Shown here in pieces: positions 27,519-36,878 of a DNA stretch of 64,000 bases. Both the position numbers and the translations under genes were made by a program. Source of the DNA: Trichuris trichiura (taxonomy: Eukaryota > Nematoda > Enoplea > Trichinellida > Trichuridae); the NCBI GenBank assembly GCA_037903355.1, contig JBAJFE010000026.1, positions 6,944,001-7,008,000 of the forward strand. The letters run 5' to 3'. The stretch's first letter is position 1. Every line of letters begins with the position of its first letter. The notes beneath the pieces are model-generated. The model was given only the letters and a program-made list of their open reading frames with translations. It made no database searches and was not told the origin of the DNA.

Positions 27519-28861
27519 AATTGTACCTTTTAATCAGAGTACGGTAGTTGTTCGGCTTTGCAACCGTTATTGCGCATAGGGCTTTAGGTTATTGGTGTTG
27601 CGCATATTGTTTTTTTCCACTTCTACTTGTCTTAATAGTTGTACTGAATGCGACGAAAACCAATAGCAAAGAATTGTTTGTTGCTCGGCGTAATAGTACT
27701 GATCCATTGTACATACAGCGGTGCTTCCCATCGCTCCTATCTGCGCATATTGAAGCGTGATTATCGCTTTCTGCCAGCGGATATTATTGTTGAGTGTTTG
27801 GTTGCTCTTGTGATCATTATCATTAGTGCTTCAGCCGTTGGAGGCGATTTCGTTCCCATTCGGATCGATGTACAGGTACGTTGAGCTTTGATTTCAATTG
27901 TTATTGCTGTTTATTAAAAATAGTTTATTTATTTAGATGAGCTCAAAATCGTTGGCCAATTTGTTCGACGGTGTTTCATTTTTTGTGTTCAATCATCGCG
28001 GCAGAGTTATTGCTTCCGCTTTAGAGGAAAACTTTACGTCACCATCTTTGCAATGATATCGTCCAGTCAACTTCGGCTTTTTCGTTCTTTTGTTCCAATC
28101 AATGGGACCTTAGTGAGCTCTTTTCCTTCATCGACCGGTAAAATTGGCCCATACGCTCATTGCATTTCGGTGGTTCGTCAATTCGACATGGAAGGGTTTT
28201 TATGCGCTTCTTTCATGAGAAGAAATGTAAAACCAGCAATTTTTTCAATATTAGCTTTTAATGCTGAACTTTCTCGTATTCCATCAATTTCGTCAAACAA
28301 TACAACTGTTAATGGTCGTTTTGACTTTTGGAAAGATATAGTATACTCAGCTTACGAAGGTTTGTTAGCCAATGCTATTTATATATGCTTTGTGAGCTTA
28401 ATTGTAGGAGAACATTGGCAAGTACCTATAGCGCAAGCGTTAAGCGATACAATTCTCAAATATAACCTTTCGAAAAAGTGGTTATTAGATTTAGTGGAAG
28501 CAAGACGTATTTGGTGCCAAAGCAATGTCTATAAAAGCTTTGCAACGATGGAAGATTATTTTGCAAAGACATTTGTTACTGTAATTTATTTAATCTTGCA
28601 GGTTGCATTTGTCTACCGTCTCTTTGGCGTTGAAATATTTTCCAATTTCAGATATATCGAATTGAAGGCGTTCATACGGATCATGTAGCAAATCATATTG
28701 GTAAAGCAGTCGGGTTTGCTAATACATTACGGTCGATTGGACTTTATGGCGACAAAGCGGGATATATTATCCCAGTAGAGTTATTGAATCGTTACAAACT
28801 TACCGCTGAGCATTTTAAACCTGAACATGCTAGCGAAATAGCCGTCGTGGTGGAACATATG
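27519..28861 (+). repeat. Segmental duplication, copy A (EMC5-NDUFAF6 unit)
   Basis: This stretch matches 49216-50405 in the same orientation. It starts at the shared word GTACCTTTTAATCAGAGTAC, then a diverged 80 bp, and then near-identity through both EMC5 exons, its intron and most of NDUFAF6. Copy A is the complete version. Confidence 0.9.
27648..28056 (+). CDS. EMC5: ER membrane protein complex subunit 5 (MMGT1), copy A
   Basis: Exons 27648-27875 and 27937-28056, with a 61-bp intron, encode 115 residues. Conserved blocks are GASHRSYLRILKRDY, LPADIIVECLVAL, a second hydrophobic segment (VIIIISASAVGG) and FFVFNHRGRVI, matching the MMGT1/EMC5 family (human about 131 residues). EMC5 is a two-helix membrane subunit of the ER membrane complex, which inserts tail-anchored and multi-pass proteins. 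The N terminus is itself a helix (CLLLGVIVLIHCTY). The stop codon overlaps the start of NDUFAF6 as ATGA (28053-28056), suggesting both are read from one transcript. Confidence 0.9.
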
Positions 28862-29128
28862 GCTGAACATGCTGCGGCACATTTGGAACGCGCTCGTAGT
28901 TTCAAGGTATATTCAACTGACCGAAAAAATGCAGTAATCGCATTGAAATGATTTCAGGAGAAAGTGCCTCGCAAAGCGGCAAACGCGTTTCTTTTCTCTG
29001 CCATTGCAGACAACACTCTTCGTCTTCTTAGACAATGTTCCTACAATCCATTCGATCCGCTACTTCAACAGCGATCTGGAAGACTAATAATTGGCATTTT
29101 GAAACATCGCCTTTTAGGGACGTACTGA
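28053..29128 (+). CDS. NDUFAF6: Complex I assembly factor NDUFAF6 (phytoene-synthase-like)
   Basis: Exons 28053-28359, 28408-28601, 28652-28906 and 28958-29128 give 308 codons (human about 333). Matching blocks are HCISVVRQFDMEGFLC, FSILAFNAELSRI, YNLSKKWLLDLVEAR, YRIEGVHTDHVANHIGKA, FANTLRSIGLYGDKAGYIIP, HLERARSFKEKVPRKA and NPFDPLLQQ. The family is a catalytically altered squalene/phytoene-synthase fold acting in mitochondria during early assembly of respiratory complex I. Introns of 48-51 bp all keep frame. The first intron is a multiple of three without a stop, so it could be read through. The ATG is the first base of the overlap with EMC5. No separate promoter space exists. Confidence 0.9.
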
Positions 29129-30446
29129 TTTGTTAGTTAACAGTTATAAAATGTTTTTCTGTTGCAACTTTGTTCTTACTTTCCTTGTAAGTTGTCGCGC
29201 GTCCGTTCCTTGCCATAGATTGCTAAATTGGCCACAGTCATCTTTCACTAAAGTTAGGCTGCCGTAACGATAAGGGCGGAACTGTTTAATCCCAAAAACT
29301 ATAGCTTCAATCCACTTTCGTACTAACGCTATAAAAGCTGCTTTCCCAAACAATTGTCGAATTTTAAGTCAGCGGGAATTCGTGCCGCGAAGAGAAGTGA
29401 ATTTCCAAAAATAGTCGCAACTCCTAAGGTTGAAATTGATTCCTCAATAGGAAAAGTACCCCCATTCGTCATGCAACATTTTCCTATAGCTGGTTTGTCC
29501 AGTCGTCCTGCGCAAGCGACACCTATAGCTCTACTGATTTTCGTGCATTTGGCAAAATCATTTTTTACTCAAATTTTGAAGCAGTTACATGGTGAATACA
29601 GAGTCGCAAAGAATCTGTGGCTGCTGCAGACGAAAAAAAGTTGTTTTTAAAATTTTTAGCCAAGATGCAACGTTAAAAGGCGGACAGTTGAAGCGCAAAT
29701 CGACCACGGAAATAAGAGTGTAAATTTCGTTGATTCCTAATGGTCTGAACCGTTGTTCTTGAAAAATGAAGTTCACCTACGTCATCTTGAGTAAATTTCT
29801 CCAGGATCAGTTTTATAGACTTGCAAATCATTAATGTTTACTGTATTTTTGCATAGCAGCTTTGGCGAATCGGATGCTGGCATTCTCGTCGATTTTGTGT
29901 AGTAATTTGACTTCCAGTTAGCTCGGTTAGCCCGCGAAAGGGCTTTGTACTGCTTACAAAATCAGCCTGGTTTTTTGACATCGGAAACGAGGTAATTCAA
30001 TACTGTTCATTTAGATTTGTCGGCATTGCTTAACAAAATTCTCAGACGTAATTTTTGTCGTTCCGTTCTGCGCGATGCAGTTGCACGTCTGTCTCCCATT
30101 AGGTCTGAACAATTGCTGCATGCGCTGCCGCTGACGCTCAACCTGTCCGTCCTTTTCTTTCTCATTTCAAAGACAAAATTTCCCGCTAAACATTGTCAAT
30201 CTTTAAAGGAAACACTTTGCCAAAGCTTCCCTTGTTCAATGATTTAAAATACGCTTATTTCCCTATAGTTGCTAACCGCTTTTGTAGCCGCCGCTCCTAC
30301 TTTTCAGCATACTGTAGCCGACAACGCGTGCAAGTCTGTTATTTTGAATTCAAAAATATGATAAGCAGGTAGCATTTAAATTTTTTGCGTTCTGGCGTTT
30401 CAAGAGTTTTTCTCACGTCTTTATTGCCATTGTTTAGCGTGATATA
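29129..30446. other. Intergenic between NDUFAF6 and COG7
   Basis: No assigned gene. Plus-strand frames at 29354-29650 and 30017-30247 and minus frames at 29144-29353 and 29585-29776 are longer than average. The segment LLNKILRRNFCRSVLRDAVARLSP (about 30020-30090) looks peptide-like, but it does not join to neighbours and I recognise no family. A broken gene is possible. Confidence 0.3.
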
Positions 30447-32612
30447 ATGCCGAAAATCGATGCCGCCGAGTTTTCCAGTCGCAAATTTGACGTCGTTCAA
30501 TGGCTGAACAACGTTCTCGGCGACGAGGAGGACGAAGGGACTTTGCTGGAGCGCGTTAGAAACGTTCTCAAAGAGGTTGAACGTGCGGGCGATGAGATCG
30601 ACAGGCAATGGGAAACGGTGACATACGAAGCGACCGAGTTGGTACCCTCTTTGGATGCCGAACTTAAAATTGCCGAGCGGACGGCAACGCAACTGACTGG
30701 TCACGTCAATGCGTTTCGGCAACAACTGAACTCAATGGATTTGCAAAACGCCCAAGTTATTCAAGATTTGATTAGAATCAATCGTGCCAAAACGAACTTC
30801 GACAATTTGCGTAAAAGTCTTGCCGACGCTGACCGTTGGAAGTCATTGGTGGACGGCATAGAAGACGTGTTCGCTACAGGTGATTGCGCAACCATATCCG
30901 GTCATCTTTTGAAGATGCAAAGTTGTTTGGACCAGTTGCACGAATCCGCTACGGACTTGAGCGCGAAAAAAAGCTACATGGAACAGGTGAAAGACCAATT
31001 CGTATCCGTAGTAAGCCCAAGCGTCATTGGCGCATTTACGGCCAATTCTTCGGATAGTTTATCCTATTTTGGGCAGTTGTTCGACTTGTTGAATCGTCGC
31101 GCCGACTTGGAATCTTTGTTCACATGTTACATCAAACGTCAGTTGATCAATTTGTGGCAGAAAGCTTTGGGCAGCGTCGAGTTTGAAAATATGGTTCATC
31201 TAATGCAATCGTTTCATAATGTCATTGTTGAAGTATGGTTTGAAGAGGTTAAGAATTTAAAACTACTTGTCAACACGTCGGATACGGTCGTTTGCGACGC
31301 TTTTGAAAGCTGCCTTGAAGAGGTGACTCCTCCTATTGGTCAACTGATCACTCCGACAATGGCGTCATCGTCAGATGAGATAAAAGTTTGCAAGGAACTT
31401 TTGACCAATACGGTAAAGGCGGCGGAATCCCATTGTCAAAATGCCCCATTTGTACGTCGCTTCCGGTTGAGTACACATCTGTACGAGCTGTTAACTCCAA
31501 TATTGAGTAATTATCAAAAGGTGATAACTAGTCGTCTATTGGAACAATTGAATAAGCTATATCCCGAACGAGTGAGTTGGCCAACTTTTGGTCATAACCT
31601 CTTGGCTTCAAGGGAAATATTCGCTTCCATTCATTGCAGCTTAGAGACAAGTATTGCTTTATTTGGTTCGCTTGTTCTACCGTGCGTATGCAAAGCAGCT
31701 GACGTGATGTTATGCAACTATTTAACTCACGTGGAAATGTCGCTGTCATTCCTAAGCAAAGATGACGTAATGGACATAAAAAATATGGTCAAACAAGCCA
31801 GTCGCCTGCTTCAAGTTCCGCTGTTTTCAGGCAAAGTTTTAAGTTTAACTGTTCGTCTGGAGAACGCTTTGGTTATGTGTACGCAACAGTTTCTTGATAA
31901 AATGGAGATGAGCTCCGACGAACCACGCGAAGAGATGCCAATTTCCGAAAAGCAATGGACCCCCTTTGACAATGCTCTACTTCGTAATGATCAAATTCGT
32001 AGTATTTGCGATCAGTTCGTTGATCGATTGGTTGGCGACTGGTCGTTGGATGAATTTCGTTTGGACATATTGTTGCCTGGTTTTGGGTCAAAATTGCGCA
32101 AATTGTCCGACCAACTTGCTTGCTCGACAATCGATCGTCTATTCGATCCCGTGAAGCGTATTTTATCCGAAGCTCAATCATTGGACAGTTGGCGGCGAGA
32201 CGACGGCGGCAGCAATCTTCGATCGGATCTGCCGGTTTTCAGCTTCATTGCCCAAGAATATGTTACCTTTTTGGGGCAGTATTTGTTAACGTTGGCTCAT
32301 AATTTGGAGCCTCTATTTCCGCCCAACGACGCGGAGCTCAACTTGGCCTTTCGCCGTTGTTCGATACCTTATTTGTCGCCGGAGACGAGCGACGTGGAGT
32401 CGGCTGCTCGAAGATTGCTCGAATGCGCCAGTCGAGGAACGGTCATTCATTTTGTTGAAATGATTAGCGGTTTACGGTCGATGACTATTTGTGGGCAGAA
32501 GCAAATGATCGCCGACGCGGAATACTTGTGCAATTTGTTGGAAGATTTGGGCATTTTGGTACCCGAAGAACTCGTCTCCTTAATGAATGTTCAGTCGAGC
32601 AAAAACAGCTGA
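30447..32612 (+). CDS. COG7: Conserved oligomeric Golgi complex subunit 7
   Basis: An intronless frame of 721 codons (human COG7 770). The N terminus SSRKFDVVQWLNNVL matches the family's short acidic/aromatic opening (DDFDVKEWIN). Conserved blocks follow: DADRWKSLVDGIEDVFATGD, VSPSVIGAFTANS, SLDSWRRDD, LPVFSFIAQEYVTFLGQYLLTL and NLEPLFPPND near the C terminus. COG7 belongs to lobe B of the COG vesicle-tethering complex, which guides retrograde traffic within the Golgi and so glycosylation. The long helical N-terminal half fits the CATCHR-type tether fold. The lack of introns is notable next to intron-rich neighbours and could mean retroposition or intron loss. The stop lies 9 bp before a large palindrome. 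Confidence 0.93.
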   Translation: MPKIDAAEFSSRKFDVVQWLNNVLGDEEDEGTLLERVRNVLKEVERAGDEIDRQWETVTYEATELVPSLDAELKIAERTATQLTGHVNAFRQQLNSMDLQNAQVIQDLIRINRAKTNFDNLRKSLADADRWKSLVDGIEDVFATGDCATISGHLLKMQSCLDQLHESATDLSAKKSYMEQVKDQFVSVVSPSVIGAFTANSSDSLSYFGQLFDLLNRRADLESLFTCYIKRQLINLWQKALGSVEFENMVHLMQSFHNVIVEVWFEEVKNLKLLVNTSDTVVCDAFESCLEEVTPPIGQLITPTMASSSDEIKVCKELLTNTVKAAESHCQNAPFVRRFRLSTHLYELLTPILSNYQKVITSRLLEQLNKLYPERVSWPTFGHNLLASREIFASIHCSLETSIALFGSLVLPCVCKAADVMLCNYLTHVEMSLSFLSKDDVMDIKNMVKQASRLLQVPLFSGKVLSLTVRLENALVMCTQQFLDKMEMSSDEPREEMPISEKQWTPFDNALLRNDQIRSICDQFVDRLVGDWSLDEFRLDILLPGFGSKLRKLSDQLACSTIDRLFDPVKRILSEAQSLDSWRRDDGGSNLRSDLPVFSFIAQEYVTFLGQYLLTLAHNLEPLFPPNDAELNLAFRRCSIPYLSPETSDVESAARRLLECASRGTVIHFVEMISGLRSMTICGQKQMIADAEYLCNLLEDLGILVPEELVSLMNVQSSKNS

Positions 32613-32620
32613 ATTTGCTA

Positions 32621-33380
32621 TTACGTCAAAATAAACATACATACAGGCTGAATTGGCCAATAAAAGCGACTAGAGTGCAACGCTTTACAATTTTGCGTCG
32701 TGACTGGCGTTGCTTGCTTTTCCCGCGAAAAGCAATGTCTGCTGTCGCTTTTGTGAACCTGCAAATCATTATGGTTACGGTAATAAGGCCAATAGTTGAA
32801 ATTATAAATTTTTCTATTAACAAAGATCAATAATATGCTTGCATATGTCAAGTTTAATGACACTTGTACATTTAAAATGAGAATATATTGAAGCAGAAGT
32901 TGAAAACGTGGTTTCTTGGTACGGGACAGTATGTTTTCATAATGAAGAAATTTATTACGGATATGTCCCGTTTGTTTTGTATATAAAAAGACATATAAAA
33001 GCTCCGGAGTCTTTTTATATACAAAACAAACGGGACATATCCGTAATAAATTTCTTCATTATGAAAACATACTGTCCCGTACCAAGAAACCACGTTTTCA
33101 ACTTCTGCTTCAATATATTCTCATTTTAAATGTACAAGTGTCATTAAACTTGACATATGCGAGCATATTATTGAACTTTGTTAATAGAAAAATTTATAAT
33201 TTCAAATATTGGCCTTATTACCGTAACCATAATGATTTGCAGGTTCACAAAAGCGACAGCAGACATTGCTTTTCGCGGGAAAAGCAAGCAATGCCAATCA
33301 CGACGCAAAATTGTAAAGCGCTGCACTCTAGTCGCTTTTATTGGCCAATTCAGCCTGTATGTATGTTTATTTTGACGTAA
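32621..33380. repeat. 760-bp near-perfect palindrome
   Basis: Left arm 32621-32992 and right arm 33009-33380 are inverted copies of 372 bp each around a 16-bp spacer. Frames translated from the two arms differ at only a few residues, so the arms are almost but not exactly identical. The left arm begins 9 bp after the COG7 stop and includes a polyadenylation-like AATAAA (about 32630) likely serving COG7, so the 3' UTR is duplicated in inverse. Frames found on both strands here (for example 32621-32863 minus and 33138-33380 plus) mirror each other and are not genes. Confidence 0.92.
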
Positions 33381-33470
33381 AAAGACTCCGGAGCTTTTAT
33401 ATGTCTTTTTATATACAAAACAAACGGGACATATCCGTAATAAATTTCTTCATTATGAAGCAGAAGTTGT
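33381..33470. repeat. Partial third copy of the palindrome centre
   Basis: Right after the palindrome, the centre is repeated in direct orientation to the right arm: GACTCCGGAGC (spacer inverted), then GTCTTTTTATATAC and on to TTCATTATGAA. It then jumps to GCAGAAGTTG, a word found about 80 bp further along the arm. The jump occurs at a shared GAA, as expected from template switching. Confidence 0.8.
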
Positions 33471-33738
33471 TAATACTAAATACATGCCATTGTGAATGAA
33501 GTCGAGCGCGTGCTCGCAGAAGTATTCAATCGGCTGCGCTGATTAACAAACTATAGTCGTATAGAAACTGTGGCAGAACGTTTAGTTTTTTCTGAGCGAA
33601 AAGGTGAAAGTGTTTGCCGCCTTTCAGGCGGGAACGTGAGGCCAATGGGAGCTAGCACATTCATCTGCATTTGGAACCTAGCTGGCAGCTTTACAAGGTT
33701 GGCAACGTTAGTATAAAGTTAATACGCTTGAAAATGTT

Positions 33739-33810
33739 TGGAGTTGCGGGAATTTAAATTCCGGACTTCCCGCATGCGAAACGGACGCGCTACTACTGAG
33801 CTACAGCCCC
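33739..33810 (-). tRNA. Degenerate tRNA-Ala(CGC)-like sequence, probable pseudogene
   Basis: The minus strand reads GGGGCTGTAGCTCAGTAGTA, an A-box-like start. An anticodon arm follows with loop TTCGCAT (anticodon CGC, U33 and A37 in place), then a T arm with loop TTTAAAT and a 3' acceptor strand CAACTCC with discriminator A. The acceptor stem pairs except for one mismatch. The D stem lacks two bases compared with normal alanine tRNAs, and the T loop has T instead of C in TTC. It is therefore likely a decayed tRNA or a tRNA-derived SINE head. Confidence 0.55.
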
Positions 33811-34662
33811 TTAGCAAGTGATTATTACTTCAAACGCATTCGGTATGCATTGTTTGAAGTTTAATCTGATCCATGCTAATCGCATTTGCTAGATGACGTA
33901 TGTCTGCCTCCCTTGAACCTCTTACTTTTAGTTTTAGCTCAAGATGCGTTATGTAGCCTCTGGAAATGTAAACACAGCCTATAGTACCTGAAAACACTTT
34001 TCAGTTGAACGTACTTTAAATAATTTTTGTAACTTTAAAATGTATAGCTAACGTTCGTCCTGTTGTTGATGTCAGTTGGCAGTTGCCTGCTTGGCAGCAG
34101 GCAGGCGGTAGGTTGGCAAATTCTGTATTAAAAAAGACGGATATGTGAGCAAGTGCGCAACTTCGCTTTGCAGTTGCCTCTTGATCACATGGACCGTCAG
34201 CAATGCTTGCTTGGCGGCACAATAACATACTGTTAAATGGGAGCACCGATGCAACAAGGTCGAACGATGCTTACTTGCACGTTACCGGGCGGTGTACGCT
34301 GAAGGCTCTTGAAATGGTGCAACCCGAACAAAGTCATGGATAACTTGAAAATCAAGAATGAAGAGCAAATTATGCAAGAATGTTTGTTGTCATTCGCATT
34401 ATAAATATCAATAATGTATCGTTTAAAGCCTTTCGCTATCAGTGTTAACTTTCACGCAGCAATTACAAAATAAACTTTTCAATAAGCTCTTGTTCGAACA
34501 GAAATTGCGCTAATCAGAAGTGCGGTGCTTATTGCTATCGGCTTTTTAAAGAATGTGAGGCGACAGCCTTTTTGGGCAACGACCAATTTGAAATTTGTTC
34601 ATCCCGCTGGAAAATATGCATCCTTGTCTCTTAGCCACCCTACAGTCTAAGATTTGCAGGTT

Positions 34663-34800
34663 CTTTTTCGTTAAGCATTTGATTATCCTGCTCTACCCTT
34701 AATGATGATGATGCCAATCACCTTGTTTTTGTTCTTACCTAAGCTTGAGGTAATTTATAAGCCTTAGACGAGGGAAAACAGGTTGGCTGGCAAAGTTAAA
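34663..34800 (+). repeat. Degenerate TGCAGGTTCC-family repeat
   Basis: Begins TTGCAGGTTCTTTTTCGTTA and continues through CTGCTCTACCCTTA, CTTACCTAAGCTTGAGG and a GGGAAAACAGG / GCTGGCAAAGTTA end. These words match the ~180-bp family in order, but with an internal ATG-repeat expansion and divergence. Confidence 0.5.
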
Positions 34801-35359
34801 ATATGCTGATACGGCAACTTTGCCGCGTTACGAATGCAGGTTTTCATTTCCCGATATGGTACGATTCCGTACTACGACACACAAAGAATTTCAAACCTTT
34901 TTCTCCACCATCTTCAGAGCAGAAAAGCAGGGAACCGATGATGACGCAGACGTTTCAGATTTGAGCTGTCAGCTCGGTTGGCGATGTTTGCTGTTGCCCT
35001 TTTTAAACTGATATAAAGTTGTGCTTTCCCTTTGACGAAGAAAGAACCTTAGCGAGGTAACAATATTTCTTTGAAAACGCAAGTAAAGCTTGCGAGCAGT
35101 TGTACTACAGATTTCGTAGCGGCATGGATGAACGGTAACCATACCAAAGATAGATGTCCAAATATTATTGACTTCAGTTTCCCTCTTTCTCCATCGTAAT
35201 TAGAGTGGCGCCTTTTAGTGATAATAACTTGCACATTGTTAGTGCTGTAGTTTCCAGATTACGTGTCATCACGTCCTCATCCTGTCCCACGTTTAAAGGT
35301 TTGAAAATGTTTAACGCAAATTCCCAAAGTGTGCATTTTGGGTGCTGCGAAAAGTCAAC

Positions 35360-35576
35360 TCAAAATCCCGAAAATCAAAATCTGCTGAACAATCAATTTT
35401 TAAAATTGCGAGCTTGAATGAATGATACCCAGCCGTTAATGGTTGCCTAAGACCAATAACAACAACAGCATAAATAGTCGTAAGCGGACTGAAATGAAAG
35501 CGGTTTTGAAATTCGAAAATACTGCATTTTACGGAACATTTTTCGCCACTTTCTTGAAATCAGTTTTTCGGGATTT
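35360..35576. mobile_element. Inverted-repeat element, AAATCCCGAA family, copy 6
   Basis: TCAAAATCCCGAA at 35360-35372 faces TTCGGGATTT at 35567-35576. Only the terminal word is shared with the other copies. Confidence 0.4.
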
Positions 35577-36244
35577 GGCACTTTTCTGTTGAACAAACGT
35601 GGGAACACTTTCTCTGACATTAACAAGTGATCATCCATTCATTGTTAGAGCGTTTGTTTAAGGTTTAATTTCAGTACAAAATGCTAAGCTTTCGTCGTTC
35701 ATCATTCCGTCCTATGAAAAACATTATTTTTACAACATTTCGTAATCGCTTGTTTTTTTACAGCAGTGAGACTTGTAAGTACCACTTCTTGAATTGAGAT
35801 TGCCTCGTAAACAAAGCCTGTACGTACTTAGAAAAATTTATAAACTCATTGCTTTTGAAAAAGCTAAAATATGCGCATATTAATTCTATTTTGCAAGGTG
35901 GCCGTATTTGGAGGCAAAGCTTATACGTTTATTCGATTAAAAATATACTGTAAGCAGTAGTTATGATGCGCAAGAAGAATTTCAGTGCTGTACATTTTAA
36001 CCTGAACATCAAATAGAAACATGATTCCTCCTTAAGCAGGTAACCTGCGCACTTTGAGCTCATTGGTTTAAAATAAGCCTAACGTGACTAGTAGAGCGTC
36101 TGCTGTCGTTCAAGAGCATTCGTCTAACTGCATTCAGGTCTACTGTTGTGGCGCAATCATACTAAGCTAATCTGCGGTAAGTGATGACTGGCGTATAACC
36201 CCATTGAAATGCTTTTCTTATTCAATAATAAAATACTTACAGGA

Positions 36245-36878
36245 ATGAGTAGTGAGGCGTTTATATTGGAAGTCGATCTTGAAGTGCTAATCAACGTTTT
36301 GACTGGAGTTGAACCGTATCTACAGTTTTTTGACAAAAATGGCGAAATCGTACAAGTAAGAAACAATGAAAACTACTTGCATTTCTGCCTTTAAACTGCC
36401 GCCTTTGTTCTTTTGCAGATAACAGCTGCTCAGCTAATAGAAAACGGTGTAACTGTTGAAGCACTTGAACTTGCCGAACGCGCTGAACTTGAGGGAAGCA
36501 CTTCGACCGAGGAAACTGAATATAGCTTACCAATTTCACCCAACGAAAGTCAAATGAGTTTTATGGAAAACTGTAAAAGACCGACGCCATCTCCTTCAAT
36601 GTAAGAAAGGGAGGTTTGTCGAACATTTAATGGAATTATGCTTAAGGTATACAATGGAAGAACCTGAACCCAACTCGTGGTTGAACTGGTTACGAGAAGC
36701 TGACACTGCTGACCTTTTGAATATCAGCAATAGTCCACCCGAGTCTGTTATTGAAACCGAACCCATACCGTCTTGTGCACCCACTGAGCCGACAGCTATT
36801 GAAGCAATGCATCCGGAAGAGTTATTTTTTGACCATGAATCTTGTCAAGCTCAAGGGCAGACCGAGCAAAAAAACTAA
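36245..36878 (+). CDS. Small acidic protein, function unknown
   Basis: Exons 36245-36355, 36419-36600 and 36647-36878 join in frame to 174 codons with clean GT-AG borders (GTAAGA...TTTTGCAG; GTAAGA...CTTAAG). The protein opens MSSEAFILEVDLEVLINVL, has a helical leucine-rich stretch (ENGVTVEALELAERAELE), then a serine/proline/threonine- and glutamate-rich C-terminal half with PEPNSWLNWLREADTADLL and no cysteine-rich or membrane segment. Composition resembles a regulatory or adaptor protein with acidic activation-like patches, but I recognise no family. A 5' non-coding exon may end at 36177. The exon structure and open frames support a real gene. Confidence 0.65.

Larger units (their letters stand above)
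33471..36244. other. Gene-poor stretch
   Basis: No protein gene is recognised. The region contains a degenerate tRNA-like sequence and dispersed repeat pieces, listed separately. A strong donor (GTAAGTG at about 36178) and acceptor (CTTACAG at 36242) suggest a non-coding 5' exon of the gene starting at 36245. Confidence 0.35.

Noticed and set aside
29144..30247. Remnants of a gene between NDUFAF6 and COG7
   Set aside because: Several open segments on both strands could be exons, but none joins in frame or matches a family I can name.
32872..33129. Open frames of about 73 codons on both strands with almost the same protein
   Set aside because: They are mirror readings of the palindrome at 32621-33380 and carry no coding signature.
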